Below, piece after piece: positions 1 through 9,643 of a stretch of DNA of 64,000 bases. The position numbers and the translations under genes were made by a program. This DNA comes from Magicicada septendecula (taxonomy: Eukaryota > Arthropoda > Insecta > Hemiptera > Cicadidae). The notes under the pieces were generated by a model that was not told the DNA's origin, ran no database searches, and saw only the letters and a list, made by a program, of their open reading frames with translations. How positions within the stretch are numbered: the stretch's first letter is position 1; the number at the start of each line of letters is the position of its first letter. The stretch covers positions 1,317,471,046 to 1,317,535,045 of the forward strand of contig CM068367.1 in assembly GCA_034769895.1 (NCBI GenBank), written 5' to 3'.

Positions 1-2
1 GG

Positions 3-449
3 GAGTCCTCTCGACTACTACGTGTAAGCTGGAATGAAACACAACTGGTGGACACCATTTTAGTAGGCGTGTCACCTGAAGAAAGATCTCGACTATCATT
101 GATGAATAGACCCAATACTATTGCAGATCTAGAACAGTGCAGTATCCATTCTTCAAATGTATGGTACTCAGATCAAAGTAGAGAAGCAATGAAAACCTCT
201 GGAACTAGTAGACATCAATTGCGAGCACTACTGCCTGATGTAACAACCTCGTATGAAAGACAAGTTTCTAGTAGACCTCACCATGTGCGCAAAGCTGGTA
301 AGTTAACTGTAAACCCAGATAAAGCGGAAACCAAGTACCCACCTCGCAGAAAACCCACCTGTAATAATTGTGGCAAATATGGGCACATAAGAAGAGAGTG
401 CAAAAGTAAGCCATTGGAACGGAATAACCCCAATTCAAAAAACATGTAA
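3..449 (+). CDS. Gag C-terminal part with CCHC zinc knuckle (partial)
   Basis: The frame is open from the window edge, so the start is missing. The N-terminal visible part contains LVDTILVGVSPEERSRL, the kind of helical segment seen at the end of gypsy-type capsid domains. It is followed by a basic linker and one CCHC knuckle, CNNCGKYGHIRREC (encoded near 360-402), the nucleic-acid-binding motif of retrotransposon Gag. The frame stops at 449 in a lysine- and asparagine-rich tail. In the element the protein would package RNA; here it is probably non-functional because no pol follows. The assignment to a retroelement Gag is firm; the family is not. Confidence 0.75.
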   Translation, partial: ESSRLLRVSWNETQLVDTILVGVSPEERSRLSLMNRPNTIADLEQCSIHSSNVWYSDQSREAMKTSGTSRHQLRALLPDVTTSYERQVSSRPHHVRKAGKLTVNPDKAETKYPPRRKPTCNNCGKYGHIRRECKSKPLERNNPNSKNM

Positions 450-547
450 GGCAGGGAGACCCGAAAACCTGTGTCTTCCGCAGCTACTCGAAACTAGGTA
501 AACTAAAAGAAACTAATAATAATAAGAATGAATTATTCTGTAACCAA

Positions 548-748
548 GTGAAAAACAAAAAAGGTGCGAAAGAAATCGACCCCTATGTGCGAGAATTTCG
601 TGAAAAGTGTAATGCGATTAATAGATGTAAATGGAAAAAAAATCTACTACCATTAATACGAGTCGACTTAGGCGTTACATCCCCCATCGCCTTAATTGAT
701 TCGGGATCTAGTAGAAGCTTAATCAGCCAAGAATTAGCGGACATGTAG
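548..748 (+). CDS. Retropepsin-like protease fragment
   Basis: A 66-residue frame contains PIALIDSGSSRSLIS, the catalytic D-S/T-G loop of a retroviral-type aspartic protease, preceded by the usual beta strand (PLIRVDLGV). Only the N-terminal part of the domain is present; the frame stops at 748 before the flap and the second hydrophobic-hydrophobic-G motif. It lies about 100 bp after the gag stop, in the usual gag-pro order. No methionine decides a start: the frame probably depended on a frameshift from gag. Too short to be an active enzyme. Confidence 0.6.
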   Translation: MKNKKGAKEIDPYVREFREKCNAINRCKWKKNLLPLIRVDLGVTSPIALIDSGSSRSLISQELADM

Positions 749-1741
749 CTAAACATCATCTAGTAAAACGGAACCAACCTGTGAATATAAAGTGTGATAA
801 ATAAATATGGTGATTAAATAGACGATAGTTCTAGGAGCGTTTCTTAAATCCCCAAAGTAGTTTAATAAATAATAAAGTGAATAATAATAATTGATTTAAA
901 TACTAGAGCTAAATAAATCCTAAGTTATACTAAAATTGTGTGAAGTGTAGAAGTAAGTAGGAAAAAAGAAAATAATTATAAAAGTACAGTTACACATTGT
1001 AAACACTTCGCAGTGGTGGCCAGTAAGAGAAAATTAAAGCGTGTTCAGTAAGGTAGTAAGCAGCCGCCCACCCTCTCTATTGTGATAAACCGGTGCTAGC
1101 CTGAACAATTGAAAAACCACCCCTAGTGTGTATGACAATTCGTTGTGTAAAGTGTCTCCCCTCCCGCATAGTTTGTTTAAGTATTGTAAAAAGAGATAAA
1201 AGAGAATCATATTCATGAGATTCCGCTTCTCTCAAACCAGTGATCTAAAGTGGAGTATGGGATCCTCTTTAGATCACATTAGAAATAAGTTTATGAGATA
1301 TAATCAAGTAGTGATTATAAATGTAACGTAACAGGTCACAACGGCGCCGACTGAAAGGGTAATGATAGGGCAGAAATGTGCCAAAGATCATTAATAAATG
1401 CTGAAAGCTAACTTCCGTAGTTAGAGTAAGCTGGTGTCAGTCGGGCCGGGATGTTGTGAGTTACGGATAAGTAGGGATCATTCCAATCTAAGGTTTGGAA
1501 ATTAGTATTAAGATTAAAATGTAAGTTAGTTCTTAAGAAGTAAGAAAAAGGGAATTTCACGAAGGCGATCATTTAAATGAACAATGTCATTTAAAGAAAA
1601 AAAAAAAAAAAAAAAAAACAAACTGTGCACTAATAATAAATAACTTCACACACTGACACTAATCGTACTCCCAGTCCCCAATAGTGAGTTAGACTCAAAA
1701 AAAAAAACTTAACCGTAGCATGCAATTTAAGCGGTGGAGTC

Positions 1742-3391
1742 TGTGACGATTTAAATTGTACCAATAATCAAGAAAATAAAAAATTTTAAAAATTAAGGTT
1801 GCGAGCTCTTAAGCTATTTAAATCTCACTGTATTAATATAAAATACCTGTATGTACTCAGTATGAGAGGAAGCAGTAATTAATTAGTTATTTAGAAGATA
1901 CTCTAATAAAAAGAAAAATTGTAAAGAGTTATTAATATCGTATTTAACCCTTTGCTTGTAAGCAGGCGCTGTCCTGTTGATTCCAGACTCGACATGTTCC
2001 GAGTCTTGTGTGAGTAAGAATAAGATAAAAAAAAACTAATGTTAATAATTAAAAATCTGAAGGCATAAATAGTCGCTAAAACAACTGATTTAAATTATGT
2101 ATATTTGTTTAGGGATAGTTTGTATAAATAAAAATGTTAACTTAAATATAGTTAGGAACTATATTCTCGCGCGGAAATTGTCCCACTAACTTTTGCCCAG
2201 TACCAGGCGAAGGGAGCGGAATTTCTCTCTCTTGCAATGGTGACTTCGTACAGTATAGACGTAGGAGCTGTGCGCTTAAAATATGTTAACGATATTTTGC
2301 TTCACCTTAAGATGGTGTACCAGATGTAGTTGTTTAAAACATCTGGATGTGTTAATTAATATAGTCATGTAAATAGACAAGAAATTTAAAGTAAAGTAAA
2401 AAATCGAAACGTAAAAAAGGAGTGTAACACAAGATGACTTAGTGCTTCAACAAATAACAACAATTCCAAAGTCATACCCGGAGAGGTGAACTATCAGAAG
2501 CTACAAACTCTACTGCACGTGACAGAATATGCAGATCAGGACATCAGAGAATCTACAAGATCATCGTAGTTATCTATACCACATATGGTTCAACCTGCGA
2601 ACTTTTGGAGCCCTTTACAGAGGAAGGCCAGACCAAGATGATGACGTAGCTGTTCCTGTTTCCCAAGACGGATACCCTAGGACGAGTCTTCTGCATACCA
2701 ATTAAAAGGTGACTCGATAGCCTGTCTATCGAGGGTTACTAATATTTGTCACACAACACTTCTTGAAAGAGACTTTTCAGAAACTATTAACTTTGTAAAG
2801 ACTTATAAATTAAATCTAAGAATTTCATGTAACTATTCTAACTTCATACATTGTAACAGTTTATATGCTAATGTAGAGTAATATAATTCAAGCAATAATA
2901 CCATTCTTCCAATGGTTGAATTAAAAGAAAGTCTTGCAAGCTAATATCATGAAATGAGATTAATAATTATGAAATTTCATAATTATGAAATGAGACAAAT
3001 AATATTATGAAATGAGTATAATTAAAAGTCTTAATTACAGAAATACAGAAAGTTGACCCGGATCCGAGGTATAGCTATATAAAATCAAGTTTGATCTAAA
3101 AGTTTAAAGAAACCTTTCAAATAACTTAATAATTGAATTAGTAATGTCATGGAATCTGTCAGTATATGTTTTTTTAAATGTTAAATAAAGAGAAGTCTTC
3201 TTGTTACACACATATGAGGAGTGCTTAAATCAATTGTATACCTTGCCATTGTTTCCTTACACAGTTAGTAAGTAATTTGTTACATTAATTATTTGTGATC
3301 AATTCTGTTACAACGTAGGCAGCCCATCTAATTAACGGAGTTTAATTACGAGGGGTTCCCTGGATTTGTAACGCGGCGAAAAGACGTTACA
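1742..3391 (+). repeat. Putative 3' LTR (about 1.65 kb)
   Basis: Delimited by TGTGACG at the left and CGTTACA at the right. It has no coding content. An 8-bp perfect palindrome with a 5-nt loop (CTCGATAG-cctgt-CTATCGAG) lies near 2713-2733. A poly-A run at about 1599-1618 lies just upstream of the LTR. The other LTR is not in the window, so the ends are inferred from terminal sequence alone. Confidence 0.4.
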
Positions 3392-3589
3392 GCACACACT
3401 CCCCCCCTCGCCATCACAACACAGATGTTCCAGATACGCCCTAAACAGATGTTTACCACCTACACTCCTCTCTAACATCCTGTGTTCAGTAATTTCATTC
3501 ACTCGCTCTTTGACAATGGCTTAAGTTAGTCAAAACAGCTGTCAGAGTTAATTAAAAAAAATTTGTTAAACTTACCAAGTGTTTTTATA
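3392..3589. other. Unassigned flank
   Basis: Short stretch between the putative LTR and the minisatellite element. Nothing recognised. Confidence 0.5.
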
Positions 3590-3659
3590 TATTTTACAAA
3601 ACCTTTGTATTAATATGTTTCACCAAGTGCCCAACGAGTCATCAATTAATATCGTGAAA

Positions 3660-4050
3660 CATTATTTGATTCTGTTTGAAGTTGCAGCTGTTACCGTTTA
3701 CCATAGAAAAAAATTACCCTTGTTAAAACATAAAATGTTGCAGGTAAACTACCCCTTTCCCTTAACCGATCTTCACAAAAAACAATAGATCTTCAGAACT
3801 CTACAATTCAGGACTGTATGCGAAACATTATATGATTCTGTTTGAATTTGCGGCTGTTATCGTTTGCAATAGAAAAAAATTACCCTTGATGAAAAAAAAC
3901 GTTGCAGGTAAACTACCCCTTTCCCTTAACCGATCTTCACCAAAAACAATAGGTCTTGAGTACTCTACAATTCAGGGCTGTATGCAAAAACTTATGTGAT
4001 TCTGTTTGAATTTGCAGCTGTTATCGTTTGCCATAGAAACAAATCTAAGA
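3660..4050 (+). repeat. Minisatellite, about 160-bp unit, 2.5 units
   Basis: Units repeat the blocks gcggctgttatcgtttgc, ggtaaactacccctttccc, cttaaccgatcttcac and gattctgtttgaatttgc. The same unit forms a nine-copy array at 41455-42903 and a single copy at about 56455-56610. Confidence 0.9.
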
Positions 4051-4179
4051 CACACACACACACACACACACACACTTTTCGAAATATCGGTATGGAGAAC
4101 CATACATAACTTCCATGTTCTAAGATTTATATTTAAAATCATTTTTGAAATGAAATATTACCATAGAAACTACTTCTTT

Positions 4180-4349
4180 CTACTTACTGCTTCAGCCTTA
4201 ACCACAGTACTGTGGTCACTAACGTATACCACCTCACGTTATCGCACTCGATTTTCACTGATGATGGAAGTCGATGGCATTGCCGAAACGTCTGGTTTTG
4301 CAGAAAACATTGGACTATGGCCAAACATCCCGGGAAGGAATTTTAACAA
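4180..4349 (+). mobile_element. Short PLE-tail-like insertion with hammerhead-like core
   Basis: Bounded by a 13-bp direct repeat, AAACTACTTCTTT, at 4167-4179 and 4350-4362. Inside are the perfect palindrome ccacagtactgtgg and the motif CTGATGA (4258-4264), a GGAA/TGCC imperfect stem, then GAAAC (4285-4289). The same insertion sits at 40549-40711 in another copy of the host repeat and is absent from the copy at 56105. The block gccttaaccacag also occurs in the tail of the PLE at 7.1-7.4 kb (minus strand), so the insertion is probably a truncated PLE end. Confidence 0.6.
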
Positions 4350-4689
4350 AAACTACTTCTTTGTTGCCGATAACTTGTACACACATATATAAAAAATATG
4401 CATAAAATTAATGGCTTGTATAAGTTAATGTTTGATCTCCATCAAGTAGTGCTCTAGTTTCCAAAGTTTTAATATTATGATGTCTGTAATTAAAACATCA
4501 GAGCAGGTTTAGTGTGTATGAGGGTACACCATGTACAAAAATTTTCAACATTTCCTATTGAGCGTTGCTTAGAGTAAAGCTGCGAATCTACAGTGTACGT
4601 TTCACAGAACAAACACGTGGAAAAGAAGGAGCGCTCCGAAGTCACTCATGGACCCTCAGCATCTTGCAGAGGGTTCATTTCCTAAAGAC

Positions 4690-5158
4690 GAAAATTCTGT
4701 CTATGAATCGTTCCTCTGTAAACACGTGCAGTTACACTGCCCAGCGATCCACAGGAAGCAAATCGCTATCCACGCTGGACAATTTTTCGGCTTGCACGCG
4801 TTATGGTTGTTATTGTGGTTTCCTGTTGGCATCTGGTACTTTAAATTGGTATTATTATGTGTGATTGTAGTGTATGTATTAGTATTTTGTGTATTTTCGA
4901 TGTTGAGTGCTTTGAAAATTGTGTCATGTTTTGTATTGATTTGTATTTGTTCAGGTATTAGTTTGTTTTGTGTTTCATGTTTGTATATTTGTAAATTTTC
5001 CCAAATGTTCATTATGGTGCCTTCGTGTGGTATGTGTTTTATTTGTGTCATGTTGGTTATGTCTGGGAATTCATGTCCAGTGTTTATTGCATGTGTGGCC
5101 AAATTAGATTTGTATATTTATGTTTTTTTGTATGCGTTTAGGTGTTCAAAATAAATGT
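4690..5158 (-). pseudogene. Penelope-like element, GIY-YIG endonuclease fragment
   Basis: The minus-strand frame reads ATHAINTGHEFPDITNM, then IWENLQIYKHETQNKL and ends near 4701. This is the C-terminal half of the GIY-YIG domain of Penelope-like reverse transcriptases: the H-x-TGH block followed by the E-xx-xIYKH block. A little more of the domain (EHLNAYKK) is visible upstream across one stop. The reverse transcriptase and the GIY-YIG catalytic strand itself are missing. The family is distinct from the PLE at 7.4 kb and resembles that at 61.4 kb. The remnant is short, so it is a fossil. Confidence 0.65.
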
Positions 5159-5891
5159 TTAAACAAAATAAATAATATTTTGTATATTTATAAATATATT
5201 ACACTCCATTTCTCTTTGTTTACGTGTCGAGTCACTATGTGAAGTATAAATTTTCTATTGGGTTTATACAAATACTACAAAAGTCAAAACACAAAAATTT
5301 TAGTAATTCAGGGCTTTAATAATTATGCTGTGGTTTACTTTTAAAAGACAATATAAATTAAAAGAGAATATAAATTAACTTTGAAAATAAAAATAACAGT
5401 ATTTTGATTCCTGATAATTGAACAAAAGAAACTTCAAATGTTATACAACTTTTCAAGTTTTATTATTAAATAAAAAGATACTTTTTTATTATATGATAAA
5501 ATGAAAATTATGGATTATGCATAAAATGTTCACAACCATCTAACACTTATGCAATGAAACCTTTATAAGGAAGGATTTTTATGCACTATATCAATTCCTT
5601 GGAATTCACATGACTCATATACCCACTTCCTGTTTTGCCTGAAACACAAAATTTTCATTTACTATTGTGCACATAACAAAAATATCTAAGAGAAAAGAAT
5701 AGTATGTGAAGTTTTTACATGTGAGTTTATATTATGAATCCTTAGTTTAGTAGTGACTGTCAATCAATGAATGAGGAAAGGTTTTGTGAGTTTTAGTCAG
5801 TGAACAGACATATTTTTTGAAATATTTGTACTGAAATTTCGGAAATTTTATTGTCATCATTAGGACTTGAGTATGGGCAATACAGAAATTT
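5159..5891. other. AT-rich non-coding; decayed PLE-type terminus near 5750-5880
   Basis: Mostly featureless. At 5754-5774 agtgactgtcaatcaatgaatg resembles the start of the foldback at 44.3 kb, and about 5837-5871 (minus strand) carries a worn version of the CTGANGA-stem-GAAAC motif of that family. This suggests an old copy of the same PLE terminal repeat. Confidence 0.35.
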
Positions 5892-6032
5892 GAGGGGTGA
5901 CCAGAAAGTAAAGAACGTTTGACCCTGATGTGCGTTTGCATTGTTGTCATGTCAATGACCTCCCCCCATTACATGCTCAATTTGTGCCAAACTGTGACAC
6001 TGTGTGGATGTTTGTTTATCACACACATTAAA

Positions 6033-7000
6033 AATGTGTGACAAAATAGACAATCTTGGGAAGTGTGAAGTGCATAGTGTCATTCAATTTTTGAAAGCAA
6101 AAAAGGTTTGGCCTATTGAATTTTAGTAAATGAAGCGTTGGTTAGAAAATGGTGTTACGACGGTCTCACTGATTGTCTTATGGTACAGTGGGAAACAAAA
6201 TACTGACACCAATGAAGTCACTAATCACCAGCTTTAATTACCACAATTAGTAATTTACAACTAGTTATTAGTTATTCAACAAGATTAGTCTCGTATAATA
6301 ATTCAAATTAAATTTGTATACACAGAATAATAATGCCAATTATTAGAATTTCATACTAACTATAACACAATAACACTTCGCCACACTTGAGGTAAATTTC
6401 CACTCGATCAGCACTAAGGAAAATCGCTGAACATAACTGATCTGACACAGCCAGGCTGTCTCTTATATACGTAGCGCACGTGTTCTAGAAATTTTCCATC
6501 CTCACTGTGGTGTGCCAGCTAATGTATATTTCAAGTGTTCTCCAGAGTACTCTGGAACATACTTGAGCGTGGCTTGACTGAGGCTACACCTGCATGACTA
6601 GTGGGAGGGATGGGTGGAGGATGCTCTCGGCTGTTCCAATAGTACATTATTTTAACAAGGGCTGAATAAATGTGCATGAAGACAAACTTTCTGGTTAGCC
6701 ATCTCTAATCACTGATGAACTCAAAAATACTATAATATTTGCCCACACTCACCTGCAGCAACTCAAGCTTTGCTTCAAAGTTTTGGCTACGTTGTCTTTC
6801 AGCACCCACATACAGCCTACCCTTACAGCACCCTTGGGTAATATGTTGGGTTCATATGTTCTCTAAGTTGAAAGAGTTTTGGGGAGACAGGTTCTTTCAG
6901 TATGATGACAAGATGAAAAAAGCTGTCACTGAATGGTTTAAGTATTTGGCAGTAAAAGTGTACATGAAGCAACAGAAAAAACACGCTTCGACAAGTGTTT
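6033..7000 (+). pseudogene. mariner transposase remnant
   Basis: N-terminal helix-turn-helix residues (CEVHSVIQFLKAKKVWP) are on the plus strand, interrupted by stops and by the LTR at 6153-6657. After the LTR the text continues with VHEDKLSGRPSLITDEL-like codons in mixed frames (6670-6725), then jumps to the last part of the protein (MFSKLKEF ... AVTEWFKYLAVKVY). The whole DDD catalytic core between these blocks is deleted. The family is identified by the HTH and C-terminal motifs, both characteristic of mariner transposases. Confidence 0.75.
6153..6657 (-). repeat. Solo LTR related to the 29.8-33.3 kb element
   Basis: It begins TGTTACGACGGTCT, against TGTTATGACGGTCT in the LTR at 29790, and shares the block aagtcactaatcac. 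It ends TTTTAACA. Flanks are atgg and aggg, a possible 4-bp target duplication with one change. Strand follows the better preserved relative, whose genes run on the minus strand. An older family member reduced to one LTR by recombination, sitting in a mariner gene. Confidence 0.75.
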
Positions 7001-7129
7001 GAATTTGCATGGAGACTACACAGAAAAGTAATTTAAAGGGTTTCTGTAAGAAGTGTAAAATGAAAATGGTTCTTGAATTTTTTTAAATAACAGAACATTC
7101 TTTACTTTCTGGATGACCCTTGTAATTAA

Positions 7130-8000
7130 TATGAATGTATACAGAATGCTTACTCGCTCTGTCTGAGGCTTTTATGGCCAGCTTCAATGTTATGAGAAAT
7201 TCAGTTTGTGGGGCTGTAAGGCGGCGGTGGTCCATGGGTGTGCCTTTGATGGCCATCTTCAGTGCAGAGGGCTGCAACACACTGACCGAGGTTTCACAGT
7301 CAGTGACCACTGAACTGTGGTTAAGGCTAGTGGCTGTGAGTAGGACACCCATATTTATAAAATTTTCAAGTCCGCACGAAGATGTTGTCTGACACCACCA
7401 GCCAATCAGAAGAAAGACAAAATTCTTATTGGTTCACCAAAACTCGTGTCCAAAGCGCACTTAAATGAGAGCAAATCACCCCACCAATTCATTACAATAG
7501 ATGCATGTTTTTGTATCTGGGCAGACTCCATATCCAGGTAAGGAAAATACTCACTCACCGATGATAGAAGCTTAGTCTCTTCAAAGAGTATGTGCTGGTC
7601 GGCATTGGCGAGTGCGTGCTCTGGTATAGCAGACTTTTCCGGCTGCCTCAAATGACAGTAGCGGCTGTGTTCATCAACGCAGGCATGGACACTGCATTTC
7701 GTAGTTCCAATGTACAACTGGCCGCACGAGCAAGGAACCTCCACACAATGAGAGTGGGTCCCTGATGTCCTTCACTGGTCTCAGAAACTCCTGGATTGTC
7801 TTGGTTGGGTTGAAGAGTGGTCTCACACCGTGCTGGCTCAGCAACCTGCCAATACGATCAATCAGTCACCCCATGGACACAGGGCAACACAGCGAAGCCA
7901 ACATTCTCCACATTTAGTCCTACCAGGGTGTACAACAATTCTGTGTGTTTCTACAAAAATATTCCACAACTGAAGTGGTACATCTTAATTGTTCAACCAC
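7130..8000 (-). pseudogene. Penelope-like element 3' part: linker, GIY-YIG domain, tail
   Basis: On the minus strand about 7860-7750 encodes PTKTIQEFLRPVKDIRDPL, the linker before the endonuclease in Penelope polyproteins. Then 7744-7406 encodes CSCGQLYIGTTKCSVHAC, EHSRYCHLRQPEKSAIPEHAL and an FEETKLL block, the GIY-YIG nuclease in its usual order (Y-I-G present, the partner G-x-Y-x-I strand damaged by a frameshift). The tail (7400-7135) contains gccttaaccacag and CTGAAGATGGCC, as in other PLE ends here. The reverse transcriptase is not present. In life the nuclease nicks the target to prime reverse transcription. Confidence 0.8.
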
Positions 8001-8169
8001 TTGCGATATGCATAGCCCACAAACTGATTTGTGCATGATTCCAGCACATTTGTATAGTCAAAAACCTGTAGTACTCGAATATATAACCAGCGCATGGCTG
8101 CAACCACCCTGGTATGTCAAATGAACTTATTCATATTCATTGCAATCACTGACGATACCTACATTTTGA

Positions 8170-9033
8170 ATTTTATGCCACAAAGACTGTAAAAAGAAAA
8201 TGATAGCCGGTCATGTCCACATCTGGTAAGACAAATGTTATGGCTGTAACTGCAGCACTTTCATAGTCTGACTTGACTTTTTGAAGAAACCATCCTTTTT
8301 CCTTCAAAATATTGAATTGCTGAGGATAGGTTTCATATTTTTTATTTTCCATGGTAATGTACACTACTGAATAAATGTTCATTTCACTGACATCATTTCC
8401 AATATGCACACTTATTATGTAAAACTAAGTGAATTGTTTTAATGAAATTTTGGAAGTACTGTTGAGGTAGAAGAAAGTGTAAGTCTCCAAAAAGGTTTCT
8501 ACCCCACTGAAACAAAAACTAGCGCCCTTTCAACGTTGTTTTTAAAACTGATAATAAAAATTGTGTTCCATCAGTGAATTTTGCTAGAGAATCATTGGAT
8601 ATGATTTCTTGGCTGTTGGCCGGGTTCTGCATAGGTCCTAGCGCTTTCCTCCCTTCCTCATAAAGGGCTGTCTTTGCATTATGTATTTTGGTATTTGAGC
8701 CACTTTGGTATTTGAACCACCAATACAAGTTCCCACACTGTAAAATGGTTGAAACCCTGCTGCAATATGTGGCGAACCTCTGTGTTCAGTTTTCTGGTGC
8801 TTTTTCTTTGCAGTTTTCTAATGGTTTTGATACCACTGTTTCTGCCAAATGTGGCACACAAGGATAATCCTACGAATCCACAATGATTCAGTTCCTTGTA
8901 TTGATGGACCTTTGACACACTGATGTTTTTCCTTCGTACACATGGAGAACGTAATATACTCATTTGAACATTTAACCCTGTACTGACAGTGCTCGTGAAG
9001 AAGCTTTCCTTCCATTGAAGTAATGACCTCCAT
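8170..9033 (-). pseudogene. MULE-like transposase remnant with FLYWCH-like N-terminus
   Basis: Three minus-strand pieces lie in order. 9033-8818 holds EGKLLHEHCQYRVKCSNEY, then CTKEKHQC, like a FLYWCH zinc finger. 8963-8519 holds basic linker segments. 8409-8173 holds FNILKEKGWFLQKVKSDYE followed by AAVTAI and a phenylalanine-rich end, resembling the D-x-E-x-A-A block of MULE transposases. Frameshifts separate the pieces. The match is by motif style only, so another FLYWCH-bearing family is possible. No terminal repeats were found. Confidence 0.4.
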
Positions 9034-9643
9034 TCAGATAAAAGTTTATGACTTTAATGCTAATGTGTCACAACGATTGTCAAACCAAACGTGGGAATAA
9101 TAAGCTCATCTACGTGTCATATGGTCAGCGTATTTAAGGTATGAGGCTAGATAGCCCATACAAGTGAGCTTTGCCTTCTCATCAGTCTGCATACATTGCA
9201 CATCCTGTGTTTACACATATATACAGCTCAGCTCCCCATCACAGAAATGCATTTTAATTTTCTTAATTAAATTTGCTTTCAACCACTTTCTTGAAATCTC
9301 TCCTCAAATTTGTTCATCCTAACCAAATGAGAACTCTGAAATAATACAGAGGCTTATTCGTTACATAGGCATGTGCAAAAGCTCTATTACATGTATAACA
9401 AAAAATTTCAAAGAGAGAGAAAGTTTTGTGCAGGTTTCTGAAAAATGTATTCATCCATTCCTTTAAACAGCAGCAGATCTGAGATACTTAACTATTTTTA
9501 ACTGACGCACGCGTGCGCGTGTGCACACACACACACACACACACACACTTGTAGTTTGAGAATGAAACTGTGATTTCTGTAGGTATGTGTTATGTATAAA
9601 TTATTAAATAATATAGAAAATATTAAATAATAAAAATTATATA
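9034..9643. other. Non-coding, with CA microsatellite
   Basis: No gene seen. A (GC/CA) run at about 9506-9549 grades from gcgcacgcgtgcgcgtgtg into (CA)n. The rest is AT-rich. Confidence 0.6.

Larger units (their letters stand above)
1..3391 (+). mobile_element. LTR retrotransposon, 3' part, gag-protease without pol
   Basis: The window opens inside an LTR element. A gag zinc-knuckle frame (to 449) is followed by the start of an aspartic protease (548-748). After that about 1 kb is AT-rich and non-coding, with no trace of reverse transcriptase or integrase. I place the 3' LTR at about 1742-3391 because it begins TGTGACG and ends CGTTACA, a short inverted pair typical of LTR ends, just after a purine-rich stretch (agcggtggagtc). 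The 5' half lies outside the window, so the LTR cannot be confirmed by a second copy. The element type (Ty3/gypsy-like) is inferred from the zinc knuckle and protease. Confidence 0.5.
3640..4393 (+). mobile_element. HINE/Helitron-like minisatellite element, rearranged copy A
   Basis: Two and a half units of a roughly 160-bp minisatellite (3660-4050; core ggtaaactacccctttccc) are followed by a (CA)n run and then the 5' block of the same element (gtatggagaaccatac, from about 4090). In the complete copy at 40456-43047 the order is 5' block, array, 3' hairpin. Here the array precedes the 5' block, so this copy is permuted or is the junction of two tandem copies. It contains the 13-bp-duplicated insertion described separately. 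No protein is encoded; short open frames through it are accidental. Confidence 0.6.
5892..7122 (+). mobile_element. mariner-like element, internally deleted, with solo LTR inside
   Basis: Inverted ends match: ccagaaagtaaagaacgtt at the left and, on the opposite strand, ccagaaagtaaagaatgtt at the right, followed by TA. The transposase N-terminus (near 6033-6152: CDKIDNLGKCEVHSVIQFL, ending KRWLENG) and C-terminus (6840-7000: KAVTEWFKYLAVKVY) are recognisable, but the catalytic centre with all three acidic residues is gone. A 505-bp solo LTR interrupts the gene right after ENG. The element is dead; the remaining own sequence is about 0.7 kb. Confidence 0.8.

Noticed and set aside
1324-1360. ggcgccgactgaaaggg as a primer-binding site of a second LTR element
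   Set aside because: No LTR end or partner repeat next to it; it lies in the non-coding part of the first element.
4006-4392. 128-residue plus-strand frame
   Set aside because: Runs across minisatellite, CA repeat and PLE-tail insertion; no protein family.
4648-5154. 168-residue hydrophobic plus-strand frame resembling a membrane protein
   Set aside because: It is the antisense of the PLE GIY-YIG fragment; hydrophobicity comes from T-rich complement.
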